From contig NZ_CP085173.1 in the NCBI RefSeq assembly GCF_020616555.1, positions 6,526,001 through 6,590,000 on the forward strand: DNA of 64,000 bases, written 5' to 3'. This document shows positions 53,624 through 62,600 of the stretch, one piece after another (positions within the stretch are counted from its first letter, which is position 1; the number at the start of each line of letters is the position of its first letter). This DNA is from Streptomyces longhuiensis. GTDB lineage: Bacteria > Actinomycetota > Actinomycetes > Streptomycetales > Streptomycetaceae. The notes beneath the pieces were generated by a model that made no database searches, was not told where the DNA came from, and worked only from the letters and a program-made list of their open reading frames with translations. A program made the position numbers and the translations under genes.

Positions 53624-55267
53624 TCACCGGTGCTCGCGCCGCGCCTCCTCGTACTCCCGAGCGGTCGGCTTCGGCACCTGCGCGCCCTCTCCGTGGAGGG
53701 CGCGCGAGAGGCGCACCCGGAGCCGCTCGGCCCGGGGCACATGACGCCGCACGCCGTTCACGTCGGTCTCCGGCCCGCTCTCCAGGGCCGGGGGCTGCTC
53801 GTGCGCGGTCAGGGTGTGCAGCTCGGCCCGGGTGAGCGGCTCGTGGACCTCGACGTACTCGCCGTGCGGAAGGCGCTTGACACGGCCCGACTCCCTTCCG
53901 TGCAGCACCAGTTCGCGGTCCCGGTGCTGGAGCCCGAGGCAGATCCGCCGCGTGACGACGAAGGTGATCACCGGGCCCACGACGAGCGCGACGCGCACGA
54001 ACCAGGTGACCGCGTTCAGCGAGACATGGAAACGCGTGGCCCAGATGTCGTTGCCGCCGCCCATCAGGGCCACGAGGAAGAACGTCAGCCAGGCCACCCC
54101 GAGCCCGGTGCGCACCGGCCGGTTGCGCGGCCGGTCCAGGAGGTGGTGCTCGCGCCGGTCGCCCGTGACCCAGGCCTCGACGAACGGATACACGCCGATC
54201 ACGACGAGCACCGCGGGGAAGACGACCAGCGGGACCAGCACGCCGAGGGCCAGTGTGTGCCCCCACAGCGTGATCTCCCAGCCCGGCATCACCCGCAGAA
54301 GCCCCTCCGCGAACCCCAGGTACCAGTCGGGCTGCGCCCCCGTGGACACCTGGTCGACGCGGTAAGGCCCGTAGTTCCAGACGGGGTTGATGGACGCGAC
54401 GGCCGCGAGGAACGTGACGACGCCGAACACCAGGAAGAAGAAGCCGCCGGCCTTGGCGAGGTAGACGGGGAAGAAGGGCGCCCCCACGACATTGCGCTCG
54501 GTCTTTCCCGGCCCCGGGAACTGTGTGTGCTTGTGGTGGACGACCAGGATCAGATGGGCCACCACGAGCGCCGCCATGATGCCGGGGAACAGCAGCACGT
54601 GCACCGAGTAGAACCGCCCCACGATGTCGTGCCCGGGGAACTCCCCGCCGAAGAGGAACATCGACAGATACGTCCCGACAATGGGCACCGACAGGATCGC
54701 CCCGTCGAGGAAGCGCATACCCGTACCGGAGAGCAGGTCGTCCGGCAGCGAGTACCCCAACAGGCCCTCGAACAGCCCGAGCAGGAGCAGGGTCCAGCCG
54801 AACACCCAGTTCAGCTCACGCGGTTTGCGGAACGAGCCGGTGAAGAAGTGCCGCATCATGTGGAGGAGCATCGCCGCGACGAAGATCAGCGCCGCCCAGT
54901 GGTGGATCTGCCGGATCAGCAGTCCGCCCCGGACGTCGAAGCTGATGTCGAGGGTGGAGGCGTACGCCTCGGACATCCGGATCCCGTTCAGCGGGACGTA
55001 ACTGCCGTGGTACTCCACCTCGTTCATCGACGGGTGGAAGAACAGGGTGAGATAGACCCCGGTCAGGACCAGGATCACGAACGTGTAGAGGCAGACCTCG
55101 CCGAGCAGGAACGACCAGTGGTCCGGGAAGACCTTGCGCAGGTACTTCCTGGACAGGGTGTGCAGGCCGAGGCGGCCGTCCGCCCAGTCCGCGAGCCGTT
55201 CACCGGCCGGTGCCTGCCCGCTCTCCCGCACCGTCCCCGTGCTGCCTTCCGCGGTCCTCTCGGACAT
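53624..55267 (-). CDS. Orphan cytochrome b of the bc complex (QcrB-like paralogue)
   Basis: The 547-residue membrane protein shows QcrB features: the haem-ligand histidines in RQIHHWAALIFVAAMLLHM and FYSVHVLLFPGIMAALVVAH, the quinone-site motif PDWYLGFAEG, and a C-terminal cytoplasmic extension of about 100 residues. It binds two b haems and passes electrons from menaquinol in a bc1 complex. No qcrA or qcrC lies nearby, so this is a stand-alone paralogue, unlike the main qcrCAB operon of Streptomyces. It may serve an alternative electron transfer route. Confidence 0.92.
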   Translation of the reverse strand: MSERTAEGSTGTVRESGQAPAGERLADWADGRLGLHTLSRKYLRKVFPDHWSFLLGEVCLYTFVILVLTGVYLTLFFHPSMNEVEYHGSYVPLNGIRMSEAYASTLDISFDVRGGLLIRQIHHWAALIFVAAMLLHMMRHFFTGSFRKPRELNWVFGWTLLLLGLFEGLLGYSLPDDLLSGTGMRFLDGAILSVPIVGTYLSMFLFGGEFPGHDIVGRFYSVHVLLFPGIMAALVVAHLILVVHHKHTQFPGPGKTERNVVGAPFFPVYLAKAGGFFFLVFGVVTFLAAVASINPVWNYGPYRVDQVSTGAQPDWYLGFAEGLLRVMPGWEITLWGHTLALGVLVPLVVFPAVLVVIGVYPFVEAWVTGDRREHHLLDRPRNRPVRTGLGVAWLTFFLVALMGGGNDIWATRFHVSLNAVTWFVRVALVVGPVITFVVTRRICLGLQHRDRELVLHGRESGRVKRLPHGEYVEVHEPLTRAELHTLTAHEQPPALESGPETDVNGVRRHVPRAERLRVRLSRALHGEGAQVPKPTAREYEEARREHR

Positions 55268-55389
55268 CAGGCTCGCTCCTCCCCTGGGCGCTCACCACAT
55301 GGGTGCTCACCCCTTGGACGGAAGGGACGGGGCGGAATGTGACACCACAGAGGCGTCGGGTGACCCACATCACATTTCCGTAGGCCCGG

Positions 55390-56310
55390 TCAGCCCAGAA
55401 GCTTCGACTGCCAGCGCGTGAAGATCTCCTCCGGGGCGCCGTGGCACGACCACGGGACGCGGGTCGCGTGTCCGTCGAGAAGCCGGAAGAGGTGCGCGGC
55501 CTCGCCGGTCAGGTCGGCGTAACAGGACGCGTGCGCAAGGGTGTTGAGATCCGCGACGTCCTGCGCGTACGTGTACTGCCGCTGCGCTATCCACAGGTGC
55601 CAGGTGCGCCGGGCCTGAGACGCGCTGTTCTCGTTGTTCCAGAACTGGAGCAGCCCGATCGCCTGGGAGCCCTCCCGCTCGACGCGGTGGCGGTACTCCT
55701 CGACCCGGGCGACCTGCGGCAGCACGGCGAGGGGCGACCCGGGCGGGAGGGTCGCCGTCACGTCCTGCGCGAAGTTGTACATGACGCCGTGCGAGCCGTG
55801 CCAGCGTGCCGAAAGATGGCGCAGCACCTGGTGGTTGCCCTCGCGGTTGTGCGGGTCACGCTGGTGCAGCTCCTTCCACCAGAGCTCCATGGACGGGTGC
55901 CCGCCGGGGAACAGGCGGGCGACCGTCAGGAGCGAGACCCAGGGCACCGGATCCGCGGGAAACGCCTCGGCCGCCCGCAATGAGGTGCGCACGGCCCGCT
56001 CCAGCTGGTCCGGGTCGACCGCGTTCCCGGGGCCGGCCGCCATCGCCAGGTTGAACGCCCGCATCACCTCGGTCTCCGCCCGCAGGACCAGCGCGTCGGC
56101 GTTCCGCGGCTGCGACTCGTGCCAGGACTCGGCGACGGACGTGCCCGCGGTGGCCTGGGCGAGCAGGCGCATCCGGAACGTCCGCCGGTCCCAGTCGGAG
56201 CCGGCCGCCGCGCACAGCTCGGGCAGTCCTTGCCAGCGACCGATCGTGATGTCCGCGCGGGCCTCCGCCAGGGCCCGGTCGCCGTTCGTGGGATCGAAAC
56301 GGACGGTCAT
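55390..56310 (-). CDS. Hypothetical protein, conserved-looking helical fold
   Basis: The 306-residue protein is cytoplasmic, without signal or membrane segment. It begins MTVRFDPTNGDRALAEARAD and is rich in Trp, His and helical repeats (LRAAEAFPADPVPWVSLLTV, ELHQRDPHNREGNHQVLRHL), suggesting a TPR-like helical array. I know no function. It lies 72 nt from the downstream end of the amino acid permease on the same strand, so the two may be co-transcribed. Confidence 0.72.
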   Translation of the reverse strand: MTVRFDPTNGDRALAEARADITIGRWQGLPELCAAAGSDWDRRTFRMRLLAQATAGTSVAESWHESQPRNADALVLRAETEVMRAFNLAMAAGPGNAVDPDQLERAVRTSLRAAEAFPADPVPWVSLLTVARLFPGGHPSMELWWKELHQRDPHNREGNHQVLRHLSARWHGSHGVMYNFAQDVTATLPPGSPLAVLPQVARVEEYRHRVEREGSQAIGLLQFWNNENSASQARRTWHLWIAQRQYTYAQDVADLNTLAHASCYADLTGEAAHLFRLLDGHATRVPWSCHGAPEEIFTRWQSKLLG

Positions 56311-56382
56311 CGGCGTCCTCGCCAGTCAGTAGTCGGTGATGGTCCTGGGTGCGGTCGGCCGGTCCGCCGGCGAGGGTGCAGC

Positions 56383-57849
56383 TCAGAAGTCCGTGGACAG
56401 GGTGTCGCCGGACGACGCCGCGTACACCGGCGCCTCGTTCCCGTACTCGGCGTGCACCTGCTCCGAACGCGCCGCGTCCAGACGGGCGGGCCGGTAGTAG
56501 GCGGAGCCCTTGGCGCGGTACCAGAGCATCGGGACGAGACCCACGGCGATGCCGCCGACGCCGATCGAGACGGCCGTGCCCGACAGGCTGCCGAGGGACT
56601 CGACGAACACCCAGATCATGAAGAGCGAGCCGGTCAGCGGCCACAGACCGCCGAAGAAGAAGTTGGCCGCCGACTTGAACAGCAGTTTGCGGTACGCCAC
56701 GACGACGGCGAGGCCCGCGAGGCCGTAGTAGACCGCGATCTGCAGGCCGATCGCGGCGACGGCGTCCTCCAGGACGGCGGAGACCGAGCCGAGCGCGGTC
56801 GACGCCACGAAGAGGGCGAGGGCGACGACACCGACGACGACGATCGCGACCCACGGCGTCTGCCAGCGGGGGTGCGACCTGCCGAGGGCGGAGGGCAGCG
56901 TCCGGTCGCGGCCCATGGAGAAGAGGGAGCGCGTCACCTGGATCAGGGTGGTCTCCAGGGTGGCGATGGTGGACAGCATCACCGCGACGATCAGCAACTC
57001 GCCGCCGGGGCCCGGCAGTACGCGCTCGCCGAGCAGCCCCATGATGTTGTCGCTGGTCGCGATCTCCTTGGGCGTGAGCAGCATGTTGGTGGTGATCGTG
57101 AAGACCTCGAAGAGGACGAACACGATGCCGACGCCGATCAGCCCGGCGAGCCCCGAGGTCTTCTTGCTGTTCCGGGTCTCCTCGCTGAGATTGCTGGTGA
57201 CGTCCCAGCCCCAGTAGTAGAACGCGGCGATCAGCGCGCCCGCGGCGAACCCGGACGCCCCGTCGAAGTGCCCGAACCCCAGCCAGGACCAGGAGAATTC
57301 GGTGACCCGCTTGTCGCTGAACACCGCGGCGACGGCCACCGCGAGCAGGATGACCAGCTCGATCCCGGACATCAGGAGCTGGGCGTGGACGGTCAGTTTG
57401 GCGCCCATGAGCACGACGACCAGCATGGCCAGGAACCAGACCGCGCCCACGGCCGCGGCGAGCGCGGTGTTGTCGGCGTGGGAGGGGGCGACGAGTTCGA
57501 GCGTCATGGCGCCGGCCGGGAGCGAGCCCGCGACCATGAAGATGGTCGCCGAGATCACCAGGGACCAGCCGCTGATGAAGCCGAGGAAGGGGTGCAGGGC
57601 GCGGCCGACCCAGGAGTAGCTGGCGCCCGCGTTCACATCGAGGCGGCCCAGGTAGTTGAAGGCCCAGGCGATGCCGAGCATGGGTATCGCGCAGTAGAGG
57701 AGCGCGGCCGGCGCGGCGAGGCCCACCGTGCCGATCAGCACGGCGGTGGTGGCGGCGATCGAATAGGCGGGCGCGCTGCCCGCCACGGCCATCACGATGC
57801 TGTCGGAGGTGCCGAGGGCATTGGCCTGAAGCCCTCTGTTCGTGCTCAT
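56383..57849 (-). CDS. APC-superfamily amino acid permease
   Basis: The 488-residue protein has about twelve helices. Helix 1 has the unwound GSAPAYSIAATT, and the AGASYSWVGRALHPFLGF and YYWGWDVTSNLSEETRN motifs of the superfamily are present. It likely takes up an amino acid or amine by proton symport. ATG 57849 is chosen over the extended frame to 58008 because the conserved fold starts there; ribosome contacts are weak. The leader of about 130 nt holds a 15-bp tandem repeat. The next gene downstream on this strand (the 306-residue protein) may share its transcript. Confidence 0.9.
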   Translation of the reverse strand: MSTNRGLQANALGTSDSIVMAVAGSAPAYSIAATTAVLIGTVGLAAPAALLYCAIPMLGIAWAFNYLGRLDVNAGASYSWVGRALHPFLGFISGWSLVISATIFMVAGSLPAGAMTLELVAPSHADNTALAAAVGAVWFLAMLVVVLMGAKLTVHAQLLMSGIELVILLAVAVAAVFSDKRVTEFSWSWLGFGHFDGASGFAAGALIAAFYYWGWDVTSNLSEETRNSKKTSGLAGLIGVGIVFVLFEVFTITTNMLLTPKEIATSDNIMGLLGERVLPGPGGELLIVAVMLSTIATLETTLIQVTRSLFSMGRDRTLPSALGRSHPRWQTPWVAIVVVGVVALALFVASTALGSVSAVLEDAVAAIGLQIAVYYGLAGLAVVVAYRKLLFKSAANFFFGGLWPLTGSLFMIWVFVESLGSLSGTAVSIGVGGIAVGLVPMLWYRAKGSAYYRPARLDAARSEQVHAEYGNEAPVYAASSGDTLSTDF

Positions 57850-57937
57850 GGGATCGGTGGCGCCTTTCCGGGGACGGCAGAAGGTCTGCCCTGCGGCGCC
57901 ACCGGGGCGCGACGGGGAGGGGGGAGACCTCTGGGGG

Positions 57938-57967
57938 CGAGCGGAGTCGATTCGAGCGGAGTCGATC
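57938..57967. repeat. 15-bp tandem repeat in the permease leader
   Basis: CGAGCGGAGTCGATT (57938-57952) is followed directly by CGAGCGGAGTCGATC (57953-57967). It lies within the predicted 5' untranslated region of the permease. Confidence 0.7.
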
Positions 57968-57984
57968 GCTCGGCAGTCGGACGC

Positions 57985-58013
57985 AGCGTAGCGCCGTGTG
58001 ATGCCCAAGTGAA
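57985..58013 (-). promoter_or_regulatory. Candidate promoter of the APC permease
   Basis: On the minus strand TTCACT (58013-58008), 17 nt, TACGCT (57990-57985). Start point would be near 57978, giving a leader of about 130 nt. The rest of the 57850-58206 gap holds the tandem repeat and a hairpin. Confidence 0.5.
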
Positions 58014-58120
58014 GGGAGAGTAACGGGTCGTCTCAAGTGACGGAATTACCGGAAGGTAGCGTTCAATTTCCTTTGCCGCGGCCCGTGTTGTCGCTCACGC
58101 GGTCCCCGAATACGACGAGA

Positions 58121-58157
58121 GCCCGCCCTTCGTCCGCGGGGGACGGGAAGGACGGGC
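58121..58157 (-). terminator. Imperfect hairpin after the YceI gene
   Basis: GCCCGCCCTTCGTCC (58121-58135) pairs with GGACGGGAAGGACGGGC (58141-58157) with a bulge, 50 nt past the YceI stop. No T-run; likely the end of the YceI transcript. Confidence 0.5.
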
Positions 58158-58206
58158 GTGCTCGTGGTGCGGGGAGCCGTGGGGGCCGGCTCGCGCAGTG
58201 GCGGCG

Positions 58207-58818
58207 TCAGGCGGCGTTCTTGATCGCCGAGATGTCGAAGGTCAGCTTGATCTTGTCCGAGACGAGCACGCCGCCGGTCTCCAGGGCCGCGTTCCAGGTC
58301 AGGCCCCAGTCGGAGCGCAGGAGCTCGCTCTTGCCCTCGAAGCCGACACGCTCGTTGCCGAACGGGTCCGTCGCCGAGCCGTTGAACTCCAGGTCGATCG
58401 TGAGCGGCTTGGTGGTGCCGAGGATCGTCAGGTCGCCGGTGATCCGGTAGTCGTCGCCGCCCAGGGCCTCGGCGGAGGTGGAGCGGAACGTCATCGTCGG
58501 GAACTCGTCCGTCTTGAAGAAGTCGGAGCTCTTCAAGTGGGTGTCACGGTCGGCGGAGCCGGTGTCGATGCTGGTCATCGTGATGTCGATCGACGCGGTC
58601 GACTTCGACGGGTCCGCGCCGTCCAGGTGCAGGGTGCCCGACGACTCGGTGAAGGAGCCCTTGACGTTGGTGACCATGGCGTGGCGGGCCACGAAGCCGA
58701 TCGTGGTGTGCGCGGGGTCGATGGTGTAGTCGCCGGTCAGGGCGGCGAGGTCGGGGTTGACCGCGCCGGTGGTGGCGGCGGGGGTGGTGTCGTCGTTCTT
58801 GCGGCCGAAGAGACCCAT
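58207..58818 (-). CDS. YceI-family lipid-binding protein
   Basis: The 203-residue protein has the YceI lipocalin-like barrel (about 35-203): YTIDPAHTTIGFVARHAMV, SIDTGSADRDTHLKSSDFF, and FDISAIKNAA at the end. Family members bind isoprenoid or fatty chains. This one starts MGLFGRKND without a signal peptide, so it is probably cytoplasmic. ATG 58818 follows AAGGAG by 5 nt; the longer frame to 58905 lies in the promoter. Control is probably by a MarR-like repressor through the palindromes just upstream; no MarR gene is in the window. Confidence 0.93.
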   Translation of the reverse strand: MGLFGRKNDDTTPAATTGAVNPDLAALTGDYTIDPAHTTIGFVARHAMVTNVKGSFTESSGTLHLDGADPSKSTASIDITMTSIDTGSADRDTHLKSSDFFKTDEFPTMTFRSTSAEALGGDDYRITGDLTILGTTKPLTIDLEFNGSATDPFGNERVGFEGKSELLRSDWGLTWNAALETGGVLVSDKIKLTFDISAIKNAA

Positions 58819-58855
58819 GACTGCTCCTTGGGGACGGGGCGTGGCGGGGGAGTTC

Positions 58856-58920
58856 GTTGAATGTTTAACGTTCAACGAGGTCGACTGTAGCGTCGTTCTG
58901 TTCAACTTTCAACATCCAAC
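58856..58920 (-). promoter_or_regulatory. YceI promoter with two GTTGAA-type operators
   Basis: On the minus strand TTGAAA (58912-58907), 17 nt, TACAGT (58889-58884). A 21-bp near-perfect palindrome with GTTGAA/TTCAAC arms (58856-58876) covers the predicted start point, and further GTTGAA half-sites (58900-58920) overlap the -35. The symmetry resembles MarR-family operators. Confidence 0.65.
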
Positions 58921-59062
58921 ACCTGGTGTCGTCTCGATTACACCGCGTCGTCATCCGACGCGCTCTGGCGGACGCGCGTAGAACTCGGGCACTATCTCCT
59001 TGCTCCACCTGCACAGCCGTCTCACAGCCAGCACGGTCACCAGCAGGAAGGACCTCCTCCCC

Positions 59063-59572
59063 ATGAGAATCCGCTCGGTCGTGAGCGCCCTCGCGCTCGT
59101 ACTCGGCGCCCTCTTCGCCCCCGGTTTCGGTGTGTTCAGCTCCGCCACCGACGCCCAGGCCGCCACCAAGATCAGTCACGCCACCGCGACCTCGATGTTC
59201 AGCCAGGTCGGCATCACCTGGTCGTCCTCCGGCGGCTGCTCCAACCGCAACAACTCCACCTGTACGTCCTTCGACCAGCTCAACCTCGCCACCGCCCAGG
59301 GCGCCCAGACCCTCAAGCGGGCCACCGGCTGCGCGCTGAACATCACCGGCGGCACCGAGACCGGCCACGCGAGCGGCACCTACTCGCACTGGAACGGCTA
59401 CAAGCTCGACTACGGCAAGAACACCTGCGTCACGAACTACATCAAGAACACGTTCACCTACATCGGCCTGCGCGGCGACGGAGCCCCGCAGTACCAGTCG
59501 GGCTCCGGCAACATCTACGCCGACGAGGGCAACCACTGGGACGTCCTGTACTACAACTGCGGCGGCTGCTGA
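59063..59572 (+). CDS. Small secreted cysteine-rich protein with M15-peptidase-like zinc signature
   Basis: The 169-residue precursor has a Sec signal (VVSALALVLGALFAPGFGVF). The mature part has six cysteines. His109 and Asp116 lie in SHWNGYKLDY, matching the HxxGxxxD zinc motif of M15 (VanX/VanY/endolysin) peptidases, and Glu155 and His158 lie in DEGNHWD, matching the ExxH part. This suggests a small secreted zinc D,D-peptidase or endolysin-like enzyme. The family call is mine from motifs only. ATG 59063 follows AGGAAGGAC at a slightly long distance; the frame to 59000 is not supported. Confidence 0.75.
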   Translation: MRIRSVVSALALVLGALFAPGFGVFSSATDAQAATKISHATATSMFSQVGITWSSSGGCSNRNNSTCTSFDQLNLATAQGAQTLKRATGCALNITGGTETGHASGTYSHWNGYKLDYGKNTCVTNYIKNTFTYIGLRGDGAPQYQSGSGNIYADEGNHWDVLYYNCGGC

Positions 59573-59653
59573 CCGAACCGGCGCCCGCGCACGGTGACTT
59601 GGACTTCCGGGCGGTGGTTGTTGGACTGCCGCCGCCCGGAAGCGCCGAGTCCG

Positions 59654-59682
59654 TTGACCGGCCGCGCCTGCGCCGATACCCA
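59654..59682 (+). promoter_or_regulatory. GH101 promoter, predicting leaderless mRNA
   Basis: TTGACC (59654-59659), 17 nt, TACCCA (59677-59682), then 7 nt to ATG 59690. No ribosome site precedes the ATG, so transcription probably begins at the start codon. Confidence 0.55.
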
Positions 59683-59689
59683 GTCACCT

Positions 59690-62600
59690 ATGTCACGAAG
59701 ATCTCGCGCCGCCTGCGCCGTCGCGGTCGCCGCCGCATCGTCCGCCGTGTTCGCCCTCACGGGCCCCGTACTGCCGGCCGCCGCCGACCCAGCGCCCGCC
59801 GTGGCGCAGGCCGTCATCGGATCCGCGCAGCTCTCCGTCGCCGTCGCCGACGACTTCCCGCGCGTCCTCGCGTACACCGACCGCGCCTCCGGGGCCGAAC
59901 TCCTCGGGAGTACGAACCCGGTGGACAAGGTCACCCTCAACGGCAAGGCGTACACGGTCGCCGTGAAGGGCGCCCCGGTCCTCACCGGGTCCAAGGCCTC
60001 GTACACGCTGACCTTCCCGGACCTCGCCGGCGTCGAGATCGACGCCTCGCTGAGCGTCAGCGGGCGTGCGACCACCTTCAAGGTGACCGCCGTGCGCGAC
60101 ACCGCGGCCTTCCGGGTCGGCACGATCGACATACCCGGGCACGACCTCGTCTCCGTGGGCAGTGCGGACGGCGGTGCCGAGACCGCGTTCACGACGCTCG
60201 ACAACGACTCGACGCGGACCGCCGACGTCTTCGGCAAGGTCACGGCGGACACTCCCGCCGAGGCCTCACCCGTCGGCGCCTCGTACGCCATCGTCAACAC
60301 GGGGCGGCTCGCCGCCGCCGTCGAGTCCAACTCCACCTACGACAAGCCGAGCGGCAAGACCGGCGGCGACGACGCCCGCTTCTGGCACCAGGCGCGCACG
60401 TCGGCCGACGGCTCCACCCGCGTCGGCGTCTGGTCCGGCCAGTGGACCTACCGCGGCGAAGGAGCCCCGGCACCGGACAAGGACCTGCCGTGGGCCAAGG
60501 TCGTCGTCACGCCCGACGCGAACGGCGACGGCAAGGTCGACTGGCAGGACGGTGCGGTCGCCTTCCACTCGATCGGCGTGAAGGCGAAGGGCAGCGACGG
60601 CACCCCCGACCGGGTCATCACGCACATCCCGTTCAACTTCGCCAGCCAGGCCACGCACCCCTTCCTGCGCACGCTCGACGACGTCAAGCGGATCTCGCTC
60701 GCCACCGACAACCTCGGCCAGTTCGCCCTGCTCAAGGGCTACGCCTCCGAGGGCCACGACTCCGCGCACCCGGACTACGGCGGCAACATCAACAAGCGTG
60801 CCGGCGGCCTGAAGGACCTCAACGAGCTGCTCAAGGGCGGCAAGAAGTTCGGCACCAGCTTCGGTGTGCACGTGAACGCCACCGAGGCGTACCCCGTCGC
60901 CAAGCACTTCACCGGCGACCTCGTCGACCCCAAGGCCCCGGGCTGGAACTGGCTCGACCAGAGCTACTACATCGACCAGCGCCGCGACATCAACAGCGGA
61001 GACCTCGCCGCCCGGTTCAAGCAGCTGCGCGAGGAGACCGACCCGAACCTCACGACGATCTACCTCGACGTCTACTACACGCACGGCTGGATCGCGGAGA
61101 AGACCGCCGAGGCCGTCCGCGCCCAGGGCTGGAACCTGGCCTCCGAGTGGGCCGACAAGTTCGAGCGCGAGTCGCTGTGGTCGCACTGGGCCAACGACCT
61201 CGACTACGGGCCCAAGACCGACAAGGGTCTCAACTCGAAGATCATCCGCTTCATCCGCAACGGCGAGAAGGACGTCTGGAACAGCGACCCGGTCCTCGGC
61301 CAGAGTGCCATCGACGAGTTCGAGGGCTGGACCGGCGAGAACGACTGGAACGCCTTCTACGACAACGTCTGGCAGCGCGACCTGCCCGCCAAGTTCCTCC
61401 AGCACCAGCAGATCACCCGCTGGAACGGCAACGACATCACCTTCACCGGCGGGCTCCGCGGCACCGTCGAGGACGGCCGGCGCGCCTTCTACGACCACGG
61501 CAGGAAGGTCCTCAACGGGACGGCCTATCTGCTCCCGTGGGACGGCGGCAAGAAGCTGTACCACTACAACAAGGACGGCGGTACGACGAGCTGGGCCGTG
61601 CCCGGATCCTCGTACACCGTCTACCGGCTCACCGACAACGGCCGCGTGAAGACCGGCACCGTGCGGGCCTCCGGCGGCAAGGTCACGCTGAAGGCCGACG
61701 CCGGGCAGCCGTACGTGCTCTACCCCGCGGACAAGGCGCCGCACGCGGTCGACCCGGCCTGGGGCGAGGGCACGCACATCAAGGACCCCGGCTTCAACGA
61801 CGCCCGCCTGGCCGCCTGGGACAAGGACGGCACGGTCGGGCGCGACACCGACGACCACGGCCGCAACAGCGCCGCCCTGAGCGGGACCGGCACCGCCGCC
61901 GTCGAGCAGCGCGTGAGCGGACTCGACGCGGGCAAGCGCTACACCGCCTCCGCCTGGGTCGAGGTCGAACCCGGCAAGTCCCGCCGTACGACGCTCAGCG
62001 CGGGCGGCGAGTCCGTCGCGGTCGAGCGCTCCACGCTGCAGAACGGCGTCGCCTCCAGCGACTGGGGCGGCACCTACATGCAGCGCGTGAAGACCACCTT
62101 CACGGCGCCCGCGAACGGCCGCACCACGCTGCGGATCGAGGCCGCCAAGGGCTCGTCCGCGAAGGTCCGCGTCGACGACGTACGTGTAGTGAGCAACGCC
62201 CCGTCGACGAAGCCCGGCACCGTCGTGCACGAGGACTTCGAGGACGTCGACCAGGGCTGGGGCCCCTTCGACAAGGGTGACGCGGGCGGCGTCACGGACC
62301 CGCGCACGCACATCGCGCAGAAGAACGCCCCGTACACCCAGGCAGGCTGGAACGGGAAGCTCGTCGACGACGTCATCGGCGGCGGCGAGTCCCTGAAGTC
62401 CCACGAGGAGAACACCGGCGTCGTCTACCGCACGTCACCGGCCGCCGTGCCGATGACGGACGGGCACGCCTACAAGGTCGCGTTCGACTACCAGTCCAGC
62501 CACGCGGGCGCCTACCAGTGGGTGAGCGGCTACGACCGCATCGCCGCCGACGGCACCCCCGACCAGGTCGAGACCGCGAGCACCCCGATCGGGCAGCAGC

